Source: Halostreptopolyspora alba
GTDB taxonomy: Bacteria > Actinomycetota > Actinomycetes > Streptosporangiales > Streptosporangiaceae
Assembly (NCBI GenBank): GCA_003725585.1
Contig: RJMB01000013.1
Span: 62,001 to 126,000, forward strand
Direction of reading: 5' to 3'
DNA: 64,000 bases
Every line of letters begins with the position of its first letter. Position 1 is the stretch's first letter. The notes beneath the pieces are model-generated. The model saw nothing but the letters and a program-made list of their open reading frames with translations, did not search any database and was not told where the DNA came from. A program made the translations under genes and the position numbers. Shown in pieces: positions 1-7,646 of the stretch.

Positions 1-517
1 CCAGTTCGGCGCGCTTGTAGCCCCATTTCTCACACATCAGCTGGGCGCCACGGAACTGCGAGATCTCCTGGTCGCCGTACCGGTCACTCCACCCCTGGCC
101 GAAGAGTGGCAGCCCGTTCTCCAGGGCGAACCCGACGTTGGCCCCCATGGGCACCATGCCCATGTTCTCCACCCCTGAGGCGATCACGAGGTCCTGGGTT
201 CCCGACATGACGCCCTGGGCGGCGAAGTGCGCCGCCTGCTGCGACGAGCCGCACTGGCGGTCGATGGTGACCCCCGGGGTCGTCTCCGGTAGCCCGGCCG
301 ACAGCCAGGCGGTGCGGGCGAGGTCGAGCGCCTGCGGGCCGACCTGGCTCACGCAGCCCATGACGACGTCCTCGACCGCGGCCGGGTCGACGCCGCTGCG
401 CTCCACGACGCTGGAGAGGACGTGCGCCCCCATGTCCGCGGGGTGCGCGCCCGCCAAAGCGCCCTTCTTGGTCCCTACCGGGGTGCGGACCGCCCCGACG
501 ATGAATGCCTCAGCCAC
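1..517 (-). CDS. Thiolase (acetyl-CoA C-acyltransferase), N-terminal part, runs off the window
   Basis: Catalyses the last, thiolytic step of beta-oxidation or the reverse condensation, in the cytoplasm. The 172 codons present start at a GTG (515-517) six bases after a strong AGGAGG. The N-terminus AEAFIVGAVRTPVG and the loop DRQCGSSQQAAHFAAQ are typical of thiolases, with the nucleophilic Cys at residue 89, its usual place. The C-terminal half, with the GHP and CxG motifs, lies before base 1. It is divergent from an acyl-CoA dehydrogenase, so the pair probably serves fatty-acid or branched-chain acyl degradation under shared control. Substrate chain length cannot be read from this part. Confidence 0.93.
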   Translation of the reverse strand, partial: MAEAFIVGAVRTPVGTKKGALAGAHPADMGAHVLSSVVERSGVDPAAVEDVVMGCVSQVGPQALDLARTAWLSAGLPETTPGVTIDRQCGSSQQAAHFAAQGVMSGTQDLVIASGVENMGMVPMGANVGFALENGLPLFGQGWSDRYGDQEISQFRGAQLMCEKWGYKRAEL

Positions 518-557
518 GGTTCCCTCCTGTGGGGTCTCTCGTACCTACGACTCCTCA

Positions 558-576
558 AACCGAACCATATTCGGTA
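558..576. promoter_or_regulatory. Palindromic operator 1 in the thiolase/acyl-CoA dehydrogenase divergent promoter
   Basis: The site reads AACCGAAC-N5-TCGGTA; the inner arms ACCGA and TCGGT are perfect inverted repeats. It matches a second site 75 bp downstream at 13 of 13 defined positions outside the N5 core and the last base. Size and symmetry suit a TetR-type repressor of acyl-CoA catabolism; the regulator is not in the window, so its identity is inference. Confidence 0.6.
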
Positions 577-632
577 TGACGAAAACGGCAAGGCGTGGGG
601 CGCACCACGTCACGCACCACCTTCCTCCCCAA

Positions 633-651
633 AACCGAACGTCGCTCGGTT
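633..651. promoter_or_regulatory. Palindromic operator 2 in the thiolase/acyl-CoA dehydrogenase divergent promoter
   Basis: The site reads AACCGAAC-N5-TCGGTT with perfect 6-bp arms AACCGA/TCGGTT. It lies 62 bp before the acyl-CoA dehydrogenase start, next to where that promoter should be, while operator 1 is nearer the thiolase start. One repressor could therefore control both directions. Confidence 0.6.
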
Positions 652-713
652 AGGCTTGCCGCGGGCTTTCAGCGCACCAGTCCGGCCGGCCACGCGACAG
701 AGGGAGTCAGACC

Positions 714-1856
714 ATGCGGCGAGAACTCTTCGAAACCGACCACGAACTTTTCCGTGAAACCGTCACCGAGTTCCTCAAGCGCGAGGTGTCCCCGTACCAC
801 GCCCAGTGGGAGGACGACGGGATCGTGCCACGCGAGGTGTGGCGCAAGGCCGGCGAGGTCGGGATCCTCGGGTTGGGGGTCCCGGAGGAGTACGGCGGTC
901 CGGGCGTCGTTGACTACCGCTTCAACGCCGTGGTCACCGAGGAGCTGTGCCGGGCCCACACCACAGGCCCCGGCTTCACTCTGCACAACGACGTGGTGGC
1001 GCCCTACCTGGTGGACCTGACCACCGAGGAGCAGAAGGCGCGCTGGCTCCCCGGTTTCTGCAGCGGGGAGCTGATCACCGCCATCGCGATGACCGAGCCC
1101 GGCGCCGGCAGCGACCTGCAGGGGGTGCGGACCTCCGCGGTCCGTGACGGCGACGCGTTCGTCCTCAACGGGCAGAAGACCTTCATCACGAACGGCATCA
1201 ACGCCGACCTCGTGATCGTGGTGGCCCAGACCGACCCCGACGCCGGAGCGCACGGGCTCTCGCTGTTCGCTGTCGAGCGCGGCACGCCGGGCTTCGAACG
1301 CGGCCGCAACCTGGAGAAGGTGGGGTTGAAGGCGCAGGACACCGCGGAGCTGTTCTTCTCCGACGTGCGAGTCCCCGTCGCCAACCTGATCGGCCAGGAG
1401 AACCAGGGGTTCATCCACCTGATGAACAACCTGCCGCAGGAGCGGCTGTCGATCGCCTGTTCCGCCGTGGCCGCCGCCGAGAACATGCTCGCCGAGACCG
1501 TCGAGTACTGCAAGGAGCGGACCGCGTTCGGCCGCCCCATCGGCAAGTTCCAGAACACCCGCTTCGTCCTGGCCGAGCTGGCCACCGAGGTCGACATCGC
1601 CCGCACCTACGTCGACCGCGGGATCACGCTGCTCAACCGAGGGGAGCTGACCGTCGACGACGCCGCCAAGGCGAAGTGGTGGACAACGGAGCTCACCAAC
1701 AAGGTGATGGACCGTTGCCTACAGCTGCACGGCGGGTACGGGTACATGATGGAGTACTCCGTCGCCAAGGCGTGGCAGGACGCCCGGATCCAGTCGATCT
1801 ACGGTGGCACCACCGAGATCATGAAGGAGATCGTGGGGCGTTCACTGGGCCTGTGA
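714..1856 (+). CDS. Acyl-CoA dehydrogenase, long-chain/isovaleryl type
   Basis: FAD-dependent alpha,beta-dehydrogenation of an acyl-CoA thioester, the first step of beta-oxidation, in the cytoplasm. The 380 residues match the family length. Substrate/FAD motifs AMTEPGAGSDLQG (125-137) and FITNG (157-161) are present. The position that carries the catalytic base in medium- and short-chain enzymes is Gly (SIYGGTTE), but helix G has NNLPQERL with Glu243, where long-chain and isovaleryl-CoA dehydrogenases keep theirs. The start ATG follows AGAGGGAG. It is divergent from a thiolase, with two palindromic operators between. Branched-chain substrates remain possible. Confidence 0.93.
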   Translation: MRRELFETDHELFRETVTEFLKREVSPYHAQWEDDGIVPREVWRKAGEVGILGLGVPEEYGGPGVVDYRFNAVVTEELCRAHTTGPGFTLHNDVVAPYLVDLTTEEQKARWLPGFCSGELITAIAMTEPGAGSDLQGVRTSAVRDGDAFVLNGQKTFITNGINADLVIVVAQTDPDAGAHGLSLFAVERGTPGFERGRNLEKVGLKAQDTAELFFSDVRVPVANLIGQENQGFIHLMNNLPQERLSIACSAVAAAENMLAETVEYCKERTAFGRPIGKFQNTRFVLAELATEVDIARTYVDRGITLLNRGELTVDDAAKAKWWTTELTNKVMDRCLQLHGGYGYMMEYSVAKAWQDARIQSIYGGTTEIMKEIVGRSLGL

Positions 1857-1895
1857 GCACCCCCGCAGGGGCACAGTGAAAGGGGAGCAACCCTC

Positions 1896-2063
1896 ATGAG
1901 TGGCGCGTGGGACGGCCTGATCGTCCTCGGTCTGCTGGTCCTACTCCTGGTCATCGGCATACGAAAGCTCCGCCCGCGGATGTACATCCCGTGGACGACC
2001 AGTGGCCTCGTCGTGTTCTTCGTGTTCCTCGTGCTGCTGCTGTGGGCGTGGTCGTGGAGATAG
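1896..2063 (+). CDS. Small two-helix membrane protein
   Basis: A 55-residue protein of unknown function. The ATG has AGGGGAG eight bases upstream. Two hydrophobic stretches (about residues 8-22 and 35-52) are separated by a short basic loop IRKLRPRMYIP, predicting a hairpin in the cytoplasmic membrane. It starts 39 bp after the acyl-CoA dehydrogenase stop and is probably co-transcribed. It has no recognisable domain. Confidence 0.6.
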   Translation: MSGAWDGLIVLGLLVLLLVIGIRKLRPRMYIPWTTSGLVVFFVFLVLLLWAWSWR

Positions 2064-2076
2064 GGACCACGCGTCC

Positions 2077-2135
2077 GGTGATCGTGCTGTTTTGACTATT
2101 CGCCACACCAAAGCAACCAGAACAGCACGATCACC
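2077..2135. repeat. Palindromic element, 15-bp perfect arms (copy 1)
   Basis: The arms GGTGATCGTGCTGTT (2077-2091) and AACAGCACGATCACC (2121-2135) are perfect complements around 29 bp. A related element lies at 7583-7636; the two share GATCGTGC, TGTTT, CCAAAG and CCAGAAC at matching places. It follows the small membrane protein gene and could terminate its transcript, but the relative elsewhere suggests a dispersed element. Confidence 0.75.
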
Positions 2136-2308
2136 GTGTGTGGGTCGACGGGTCAGGCCGGTGGTGCCCGTGGGCGGACGCGTCGGCCGACGAGGAGCGC
2201 CTCGTTGTCCGGGGAGCAGCGTTCTCCGGCGGAGTGGGAGGCAACGCGGGGGGTGAGCGAAACCCCGGCATGGCGCCCCTCCGTTCGTGGCCACCTTCGG
2301 CCGTTCTT

Positions 2309-2337
2309 CTGACACTGCGCGACCACCGGGTTACTGT
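2309..2337 (+). promoter_or_regulatory. Candidate promoter of the graspetide operon
   Basis: CTGACA (2309-2314) and TACTGT (2332-2337) are separated by 17 bp, a sigma-70-type arrangement. Transcription would begin near 2344, leaving a leader of about 25 nt before the precursor ATG. Confidence 0.4.
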
Positions 2338-2369
2338 CGCGGTGTAGTGCCTCCATGGTGGGAGTTGTG

Positions 2370-2741
2370 ATGACCGAACGGCCCCCTGCCGAACGGACTG
2401 ACGACATCGATCCGATCACACGTTCCCCCGACGGCGAGTCGCGGGCGCTTCTGGCTCGTGTGGGGGACGCGTTCCCGCTGGATCCGCACACGCGGATTCA
2501 GCGGAGCTCCACTGAGGCCCCCTCGTCGACGCGTCCCTGGGGACTGCGCTACGCTCAGTCGCCTTCCGCCCGTGCCCAGGTGATCACGACCGTAGAGACG
2601 GCGGTTTACGACCCGGTGCGCCAAGTCTCCATCGACCGTCTCAGCGGCGAACCCGTGCTGAAGCACGCGGGAGGAACCCGCGAGACGACCGGAACCACCG
2701 ACGGTCAGGGGCCTTCCCCCGAAGAGGACACCAAAGACTGA
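2370..2741 (+). CDS. tgmA: Graspetide precursor peptide (ATP-grasp target RiPP)
   Basis: Precursor of a ribosomal peptide cross-linked by side-chain esters. The ATG at 2370 is chosen because GGTGGGAG lies five bases upstream; an in-frame ATG at 2355 would add five residues. The leader carries the family landmarks RPWGLRYA (about 55-62) and YDPVRQVSID (about 79-88). The C-terminal core contains ETTGTTDGQGPSPEED: five Thr (103, 106, 107, 109, 110), then Asp111-Gly112, then acids Glu118, Glu119, Asp120 and Asp123. Thr before and acids after a central Asp-Gly suggest a stem-loop of Thr-to-Asp/Glu esters with an aspartimide at Asp111. Its stop overlaps the ligase start (TGATG). Ring connectivity and protease are not visible. 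Confidence 0.85.
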   Translation: MTERPPAERTDDIDPITRSPDGESRALLARVGDAFPLDPHTRIQRSSTEAPSSTRPWGLRYAQSPSARAQVITTVETAVYDPVRQVSIDRLSGEPVLKHAGGTRETTGTTDGQGPSPEEDTKD

Positions 2742-3721
2742 TGAGCCCGCCCGTCCTTCACGACGCGGTCGCCGTCCTGGCCACCGAGCGTGACCTGACC
2801 GTCGACCATGTCGTCACCGAACTCGCCGAGCGGGGTGTGCCCACAGCGCGCGTGGACACCGCGGACTTCCCCCAACACCTCACGCTGACAGCCCGGTTGG
2901 GCGAGTCCGGATGGGGCGGCGCGCTCACCGGCGAGTATCGCGAGGTGGATCTGGGCTCTCTACGCAGCGTCTACTACCGCCGGCCCGGCCAGTTCCAGCT
3001 CGCCGAAGGAATGTCGACCCCCGAGCGGGGGTGGGCCTACCGCGAGGCCCGCATGGGATTCGGCGGCGCCCTGCTGGGGCTGGGTTGCCTATGGGTCAAC
3101 GATCCCCGAATCGTCGCGGGAGCCGAGTACAAGCCCACCCAGCTCGCCATCGCCCAACGGTGCGGGCTCGCGGTGCCGGACACGCTGGTGACCAACGATC
3201 CCGTCGAAGCGCAACGGTGGGCCTCCCGTCTGGACGGGCCGGTGGTGTACAAACCACTTGGCGGTGTCCGGCACGTTGAGGAGGGAACCTCCACGGTCGT
3301 CTTCACCACGACGGTTGAGGTGGAGGAGCTGGCCGACCCGGCATTGGCGCTGACGGCCCACTGCCTCCAGGCGTGGGTCGACAAGGACCACGAGGCGCGG
3401 GTAACGATCGTGGGCGATCACATGTTCGCGGTCGCTATCCACGCCGACTCCTCCCCAGCCCACCAGGACTGGCGGCGCGACTACACCACCCACCGCTACA
3501 CGACGGTTGACGTGCCCTCCGATATCCGTGTGGGGCTGCGCCGTTACATGGCCACCTGGGGATTGTCCTACGGGGCGGCCGACTTCGTCATCACCCCCGA
3601 GGGGGAATGGGTGCTGCTGGAGGTCAACCCCAACGGCGAGTGGGGGTGGCTGGCCTACCACTGTGACCTGCCCATCGCCGCGACCCTCGCTGATCTGCTG
3701 GAGAAAGGCGCGACCTCATGA
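2741..3721 (+). CDS. tgmB: ATP-grasp graspetide ligase (ester-forming maturase)
   Basis: An ATP-grasp enzyme of 326 residues that would activate Asp/Glu side chains of the neighbouring precursor as acyl phosphates for attack by Thr/Ser hydroxyls. It has the maturase-type N-terminal YYRRPGQFQ, the ATP-binding strand VVYKPLGGVRHVEEGTS, and the metal-binding C-terminal block ADFVITPEGEWVLLEVNPNGEWGW. It overlaps the precursor by one base and the methyltransferase by four (ATGA), so translation is coupled. The family is established for ribosomal peptide maturation; the substrate here is inferred from position. Confidence 0.92.
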   Translation: MSPPVLHDAVAVLATERDLTVDHVVTELAERGVPTARVDTADFPQHLTLTARLGESGWGGALTGEYREVDLGSLRSVYYRRPGQFQLAEGMSTPERGWAYREARMGFGGALLGLGCLWVNDPRIVAGAEYKPTQLAIAQRCGLAVPDTLVTNDPVEAQRWASRLDGPVVYKPLGGVRHVEEGTSTVVFTTTVEVEELADPALALTAHCLQAWVDKDHEARVTIVGDHMFAVAIHADSSPAHQDWRRDYTTHRYTTVDVPSDIRVGLRRYMATWGLSYGAADFVITPEGEWVLLEVNPNGEWGWLAYHCDLPIAATLADLLEKGATS

Positions 3722-4938
3722 GCGCCGACACCGACGCCGATGAGGAGGCGCGGCGGCTCGCGTCGGCGTTGGCTGACCAGCTCATGGCCGAGGGTCACCT
3801 GCGCACACCCGGCTGGCGGAACGCCTTCGCCCAGGTGCCCCGGCACGTGTTCGTCCCCCACGCCGGGGTGTTGGAGACCACCGCCGAGGGCAGCCGCTAC
3901 ACCCTTCTCAGCGGCGACGCCCCCGACCAGCGGGACCGTTGGTTGCGGCTGGTCTACAGCGACACGACCCTCATCACCCAGCTCGCCGGACACCCCATCG
4001 AAGAACAGGTACGCGACGGCGTGGGCCGGGGCCAGGCGACCAGCTCCTCCACCGCCCCCTCGCTGATGGCCTGGATGCTGGAGACCCTCGACGCCAGCGA
4101 AGGTCACCAGGTGTTGGAGATCGGTACCGGGTCGGGCTACAACGCCGCGCTGCTGTCCCATCGGCTCGGCGATGCCCACGTGGTCAGTGTCGACATCGAC
4201 GCCCATCTGGTCTCCGCCGCGCGCGAGCGCCTGGACCGGGTTGGTCACACTCCCGAACTACACGTCGGCGACGGCCGCGAGGGTTACCCCGACCGTGCGC
4301 CCTATGACCGGGTGATCGCCACCTGCTCCCTGCCGTACCTCCCACCGGCCTGGGTCGCCCAAACCCGCCCCGGCGGGCTGATCCTGGCCAACATCGCCGG
4401 CCCGCTCGCCGGGGCGATGCTGCTCGCCGAGGTCTCCGAGGGCAACGTCGCCCAAGGCCGGTTCCTGCCGCGCTGGGCCGGATTCATGTGGGCCCGTCCC
4501 GGGTTCACCAAGGCGCGTGACATTACCGCCCACGACACCAGCGAGGGCCGGTACGAGGTGCGCACCCCCCGTGTCGACGCCGAGGCGTTGCGGGATCGGG
4601 CGTTCGCGTTTCTCGCCCAGCTCTACCTGCCCCAGGCGTTGCCCTACTGGGCCAGCGATGACGACGGCTTCCCCATCACCGGGCTGATCACCCCCGATGG
4701 GTCCTGGGCGGAGGTCTCCTCCCCCGGCGATGGTGTGAGGGCGCCACGGGTGGAACAGGGGGGACCGCGGCGGCTCTGGGACACGGTCGAGACCGCCCAC
4801 ACGTTCTGGGACCAATACGGTCGTCCCGACTGGTCGGCCTTCGGCGTCACCGCGACCTTCCAGCACCAGCGAGTGTGGCTACACAGCAGCGACAGCCCCA
4901 ACACCTGGGAACTCCCCGCGCCGGGGCCCGGATCATGA
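3718..4938 (+). CDS. tgmC: Isoaspartyl-type O-methyltransferase of the graspetide system
   Basis: A 406-residue SAM-dependent enzyme related to protein-L-isoaspartate methyltransferase. N-terminal VPRHVFVPHAG and motif I VLEIGTGSGYNAALL (about residues 127-141) are PIMT hallmarks. About 190 extra C-terminal residues, ending in FGVTATFQHQRVWLHSSDS, mark the version that accompanies ATP-grasp peptide maturases. Homologues methylate an Asp of the cross-linked peptide, which then closes to an aspartimide; the Asp-Gly in the precursor core is the obvious target. It is translationally coupled to the ligase. A diverged copy of its C-terminus lies just downstream. Confidence 0.9.
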   Translation: MSADTDADEEARRLASALADQLMAEGHLRTPGWRNAFAQVPRHVFVPHAGVLETTAEGSRYTLLSGDAPDQRDRWLRLVYSDTTLITQLAGHPIEEQVRDGVGRGQATSSSTAPSLMAWMLETLDASEGHQVLEIGTGSGYNAALLSHRLGDAHVVSVDIDAHLVSAARERLDRVGHTPELHVGDGREGYPDRAPYDRVIATCSLPYLPPAWVAQTRPGGLILANIAGPLAGAMLLAEVSEGNVAQGRFLPRWAGFMWARPGFTKARDITAHDTSEGRYEVRTPRVDAEALRDRAFAFLAQLYLPQALPYWASDDDGFPITGLITPDGSWAEVSSPGDGVRAPRVEQGGPRRLWDTVETAHTFWDQYGRPDWSAFGVTATFQHQRVWLHSSDSPNTWELPAPGPGS

Positions 4939-4951
4939 GCGCGGCCCGCGC

Positions 4952-5094
4952 GACCTGGGGGACGAGCTGGAGGCCGCGTATCTGACGTGGATGGGGTGAG
5001 CCCAGCCCCGGGCCGGTTCGGCCTCACCGTGGACCGGGGCGGACAGCACGTGTGGCTGGACACTCCCGAGAATCGCACGCGAGAGGTGGTGTGA
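4952..5094 (+). pseudogene. Remnant of a second graspetide-type methyltransferase (C-terminal end)
   Basis: Right after the intact methyltransferase, one frame reads DLGDELEAAYLTWMG then stops at 4999, and a second frame from about 5014 reads RFGLTVDRGGQHVWLDTPEN before a stop at 5094. These align with RLWDTVETAHTFW and AFGVTATFQHQRVWLHSSDS at the end of the intact protein, in the same order and spacing, but differ too much for a recent duplication. It looks like the frameshifted tail of a paralogue from another graspetide cluster or a decayed second copy. Confidence 0.65.
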
Positions 5095-5279
5095 TGGCCA
5101 GGCATCGGCAAAACCTCGTGGATCGCTCGATGTGTAGCGGGCAGGATTGCACGACCCGTAACAAGGACCACGAAGAGGTGCGGGTGCCGTGCACGGGATG
5201 TGGGGCACGGATAAGCAGCCTTGATGTGCCTCTTCCTCAGGGATGCGGCACCACCGTGCTGGGCCTGGCCATGCTCCGG

Positions 5280-6318
5280 TCACTCCAGAGCGCTGACCCT
5301 CTCCCCCAGCGCCTTCACGCGTGCTCCCGGTGAGCGCTGAGCACGCAGCTCCGAGACCAGATCCCCCAAGCGGCTCCGCGTCGTCGACCGCATCCGCTCG
5401 GGCGGGACCGCGTCCATCACCTCGGATGCCAGCGCGCACGCGTCATCAGACCCATGACGGGCTGCGTGAGACCGCGCCAGCACCCCCGTGGCGGCGGCCC
5501 AGCCCGGCGACCCCACGCGTTTCAACCCGGCCGAGGATTCGGCGTGGCGGGCAGCCCTGACCGGGTCCGTTCCCACTTGGGCCTCGGCCAGATGCAGCTC
5601 GAATTCCGCGTGGTCGAACCCGAACCTGCCCGGCGCCTCCTCGGCCGCGTCCATATGGCGCCGCGCGTCGGCGACGACACGCGCGAGCCCGTCGGCGTCC
5701 CCCCGGGCGGCGAGCGGGCGCAGCCGACACCACGCGGTAATCTGCGCCCGCCGCAGCGCGGTGTCGGCGTAGGTCTGAGCTTGGTCGGCCAGTTCCAGCG
5801 CCTCAGTAACGCCTGCTCCGCGAGGTCACTCACGCCCGTGCCGGGGCCGTTGAGCGCGATGCTGTCGGCGACGGCGGTCAACTCGGGGGCTCGGCGGGCA
5901 TCGGAGACTCCTGTCGCGGCTGCGGTATCCGGGGACCGTACCAACCGGGTACCCGCCCGGACAGGGGAACACCCAGGTGCGCCGGGGCGACTCGGTAGAC
6001 GCGGGCCAGCGCCTGCACGTAGTCCAGGCCGGGGCGGGCCTGGCCGTGTTCCCACCGGCACAGCATCGCGGTGGTGAGCCCGGGCGGGGCGAGCCCGTCG
6101 GCGCGGTACACCTGCCCCACCGCCTCGACCACGTGCGGCCGTGACCACCCGTAGGCCAGCCGCCAGGATTCCAGCGGGGTGATGGGTAGGGCTTGGGTGA
6201 TCTGGGCGGCGATCGCGGGCACCGGGGCGCCGAGGCGCTGCTGGTCGGCGCGGATGCGGGGGCGTCGCGGGCGAGCTGGGCACGGGTGGCTCGGGTGGGG
6301 TTCACGCGTGTCTCCCAT
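5280..6318 (-). pseudogene. XRE-family transcriptional regulator with two frameshifts
   Basis: Three frames must be joined. From ATG 6318 the first reads an XRE-type DNA-binding domain (ITPLESWRLAYGWSRPHVVEAVGQVY, then LCRWEHGQARPGLDYVQALARVY here split for length) and stops at 5878. The second continues RRAPELTAVADSIALNGPG to LAEQAL. The third carries EALELADQAQTYADTALRRA through FGFDHAEFELHLAEAQV to the stop at 5280, the TPR-like tail usual in actinomycete regulators. Single-base losses near 5890 and 5815 explain the breaks. Beside the graspetide operon it may once have been its regulator. Sequencing error is the alternative. Confidence 0.75.
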
Positions 6319-6378
6319 GAGGGGGCCGGGTGTCGGGATGTACCCCCAGCGGGGCGTTCGCAACATTGCCGGTTCGGT

Positions 6379-6405
6379 CAATGTGTGCTCACCATGCACG
6401 CATTG
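6379..6405. promoter_or_regulatory. Inverted-repeat operator between the XRE regulator and the divergent small gene
   Basis: CAATGTGTGC and GCACGCATTG form a 10-bp inverted repeat with one mismatch around seven bases. It sits in the divergent promoter region, a natural place for the XRE regulator to bind. The region is locally A+T-richer than the surrounding DNA. Confidence 0.5.
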
Positions 6406-6476
6406 TTGCGCCCATGCTGCGGGGCGTTCTCTGGAATCAGCCCGGTGGACCATCCCGGTGAGAAAGGAGAACCAGC

Positions 6477-6721
6477 ATGACGGCAACCGTGGAGACTCCG
6501 ACCGCCACCCGCGATCCCCGCGACTTCGTGGCCCCCGAGGTGTGGGACCGCCAGATCCAGCTGCTCACTCGCGATCACCCCTGGGACGCGGTGATGGCTG
6601 AGCGCTGCTTCGACCAGGCGGTGGCCTAATCGAGAACAACGGGTTCACGGTGGACTGGCCGCTGTGGGAACGCGACGGCGCCCGGTGCGCCCCCTGCTAC
6701 CACGGCTCCGACTGCCACTGA
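6477..6721 (+). pseudogene. Small hypothetical gene with a frameshift, Cys-rich tail
   Basis: The ATG at 6477 has a good AAAGGAG upstream and reads 50 residues ending MAERCFDQAVA before a TAA at 6627-6629. The +1 frame continues seamlessly as LIENNGFTVDWPLWERDG and then ARCAPCYHGSDCH to a stop at 6721, with CxxC and a terminal Cys-His like a metal site. Joined, it would be about 80 residues. The function is unknown. It is divergent from the broken XRE regulator and may be its partner. The 50-residue form could instead be the real product. Confidence 0.5.
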
Positions 6722-6847
6722 TCATCCACCCGCGGACGCCCCGGTTTCCCATCCGGCGTCGGGGCGTCTGTGCGTTCTCCTGCCCCACTGCCTCCCGGAG
6801 TGGTTACCGTGTGACGGGTCCCGCTCTCCCGTCACAAGGGCCACACC

Positions 6848-7513
6848 ATGACCGCGGTTACCGACCTGACCAGCTACTGGGACCGCTACGCCGGCCAGCT
6901 TCCCACCCAGCCCCGCGAGGAGGCGCTCAAGGAGGCGCTGCGGTGGTGCCAATACCCGGAGCACGGCCCCGGCGCGGAACTCCTCGGGATCCCTGCCACG
7001 GCCCTGGAGCTGGGATGAGGGCGGGGGGACGCTGTGGCCGCGCTCGCCACCACGAAGGTGGAGGCGACCGGAGTGGACCTGTCTGTCGAGCATGTGCGCG
7101 CGGCACACGAGTGGTGGGGCGAGCTCGCCAACGCCCGCTTCGTGCACGCTGACGTTGTCGAGTACCTGTCCACCACGCGGTACCGGTGGGACGTGGCGTA
7201 TTCGATCTGGGGCGCCGTCTGGTTCACCGACCCCGAGGTGTTGCTGCCGCTGGTGCGGGACCGGTTGGAGCCGGGTGGGCGGTTGGTGTTCTCTCAGGCA
7301 CCCCCGGTACCGGGCGCCTATGGGGTACAGGGCGTGTACGCCAACGGGTTCCGTGGTCAGCGGGTGTGGGTGCACCGGTGGGCGTACGAGCCTGATGGGT
7401 GGATGGAGATACTGGGCGGACACGGGTTCGTCGACGTGCGGGCGTGGGTGGAGCCCGCCCCGGAGTTCGACCACTTGGGCACGCTCATTGTCACCGCACA
7501 CCGCCCCCGGTAA
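6848..7513 (+). pseudogene. Class I SAM-dependent methyltransferase, frameshifted in motif I
   Basis: From ATG 6848 the frame reads TDLTSYWDRYAGQLP through ATALELG and hits TGA at 7016. The downstream frame continues GDAVAALATTKVEATGVDLS, then FVHADVVEYL and LLPLVRDRLEPGGRLVFSQ to the stop at 7513. Together they form a normal small-molecule methyltransferase of about 220 residues; the break falls in the G-rich motif I (ELGxGxG), where a G run could have gained or lost a base. A shorter product from an internal GTG (7034) would lack most of motif I and should not bind SAM. Confidence 0.75.
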
Positions 7514-7582
7514 CTGAGAGTGGCCCCGGCATGGTGGTGCCGGACCTTGGGGCCGTGTCGCGCGGGCAGCCGCTTCGCGGAC

Positions 7583-7636
7583 GATCGTGCCTGTTTGGCG
7601 CCTGTGACGCGCCAAAGTAGCCAGAACTTCACGATC
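7583..7636. repeat. Palindromic element (copy 2)
   Basis: Outer arms GATCGTG/CACGATC and inner arms TTTGGCG (7594-7600)/CGCCAAA (7610-7616) give a nested stem-loop. It is related to the element at 2077-2135. It lies 70 bp after the frameshifted methyltransferase and just before a three-gene operon. Confidence 0.65.
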
Positions 7637-7646
7637 GCCCTACGAG

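Noticed and set aside
2136..2308. Possible small genes in the stretch before the graspetide promoter
   Set aside because: Only G+C-driven open frames on both strands, with no start context or recognisable product.
5094..5333. Open frame of about 80-93 residues with several Cys (CTGCG), after the methyltransferase remnant
   Set aside because: Its 3' part overlaps the well-supported C-terminus of the XRE regulator on the other strand, and it matches no family I know. The region 5095-5279 otherwise shows nothing.
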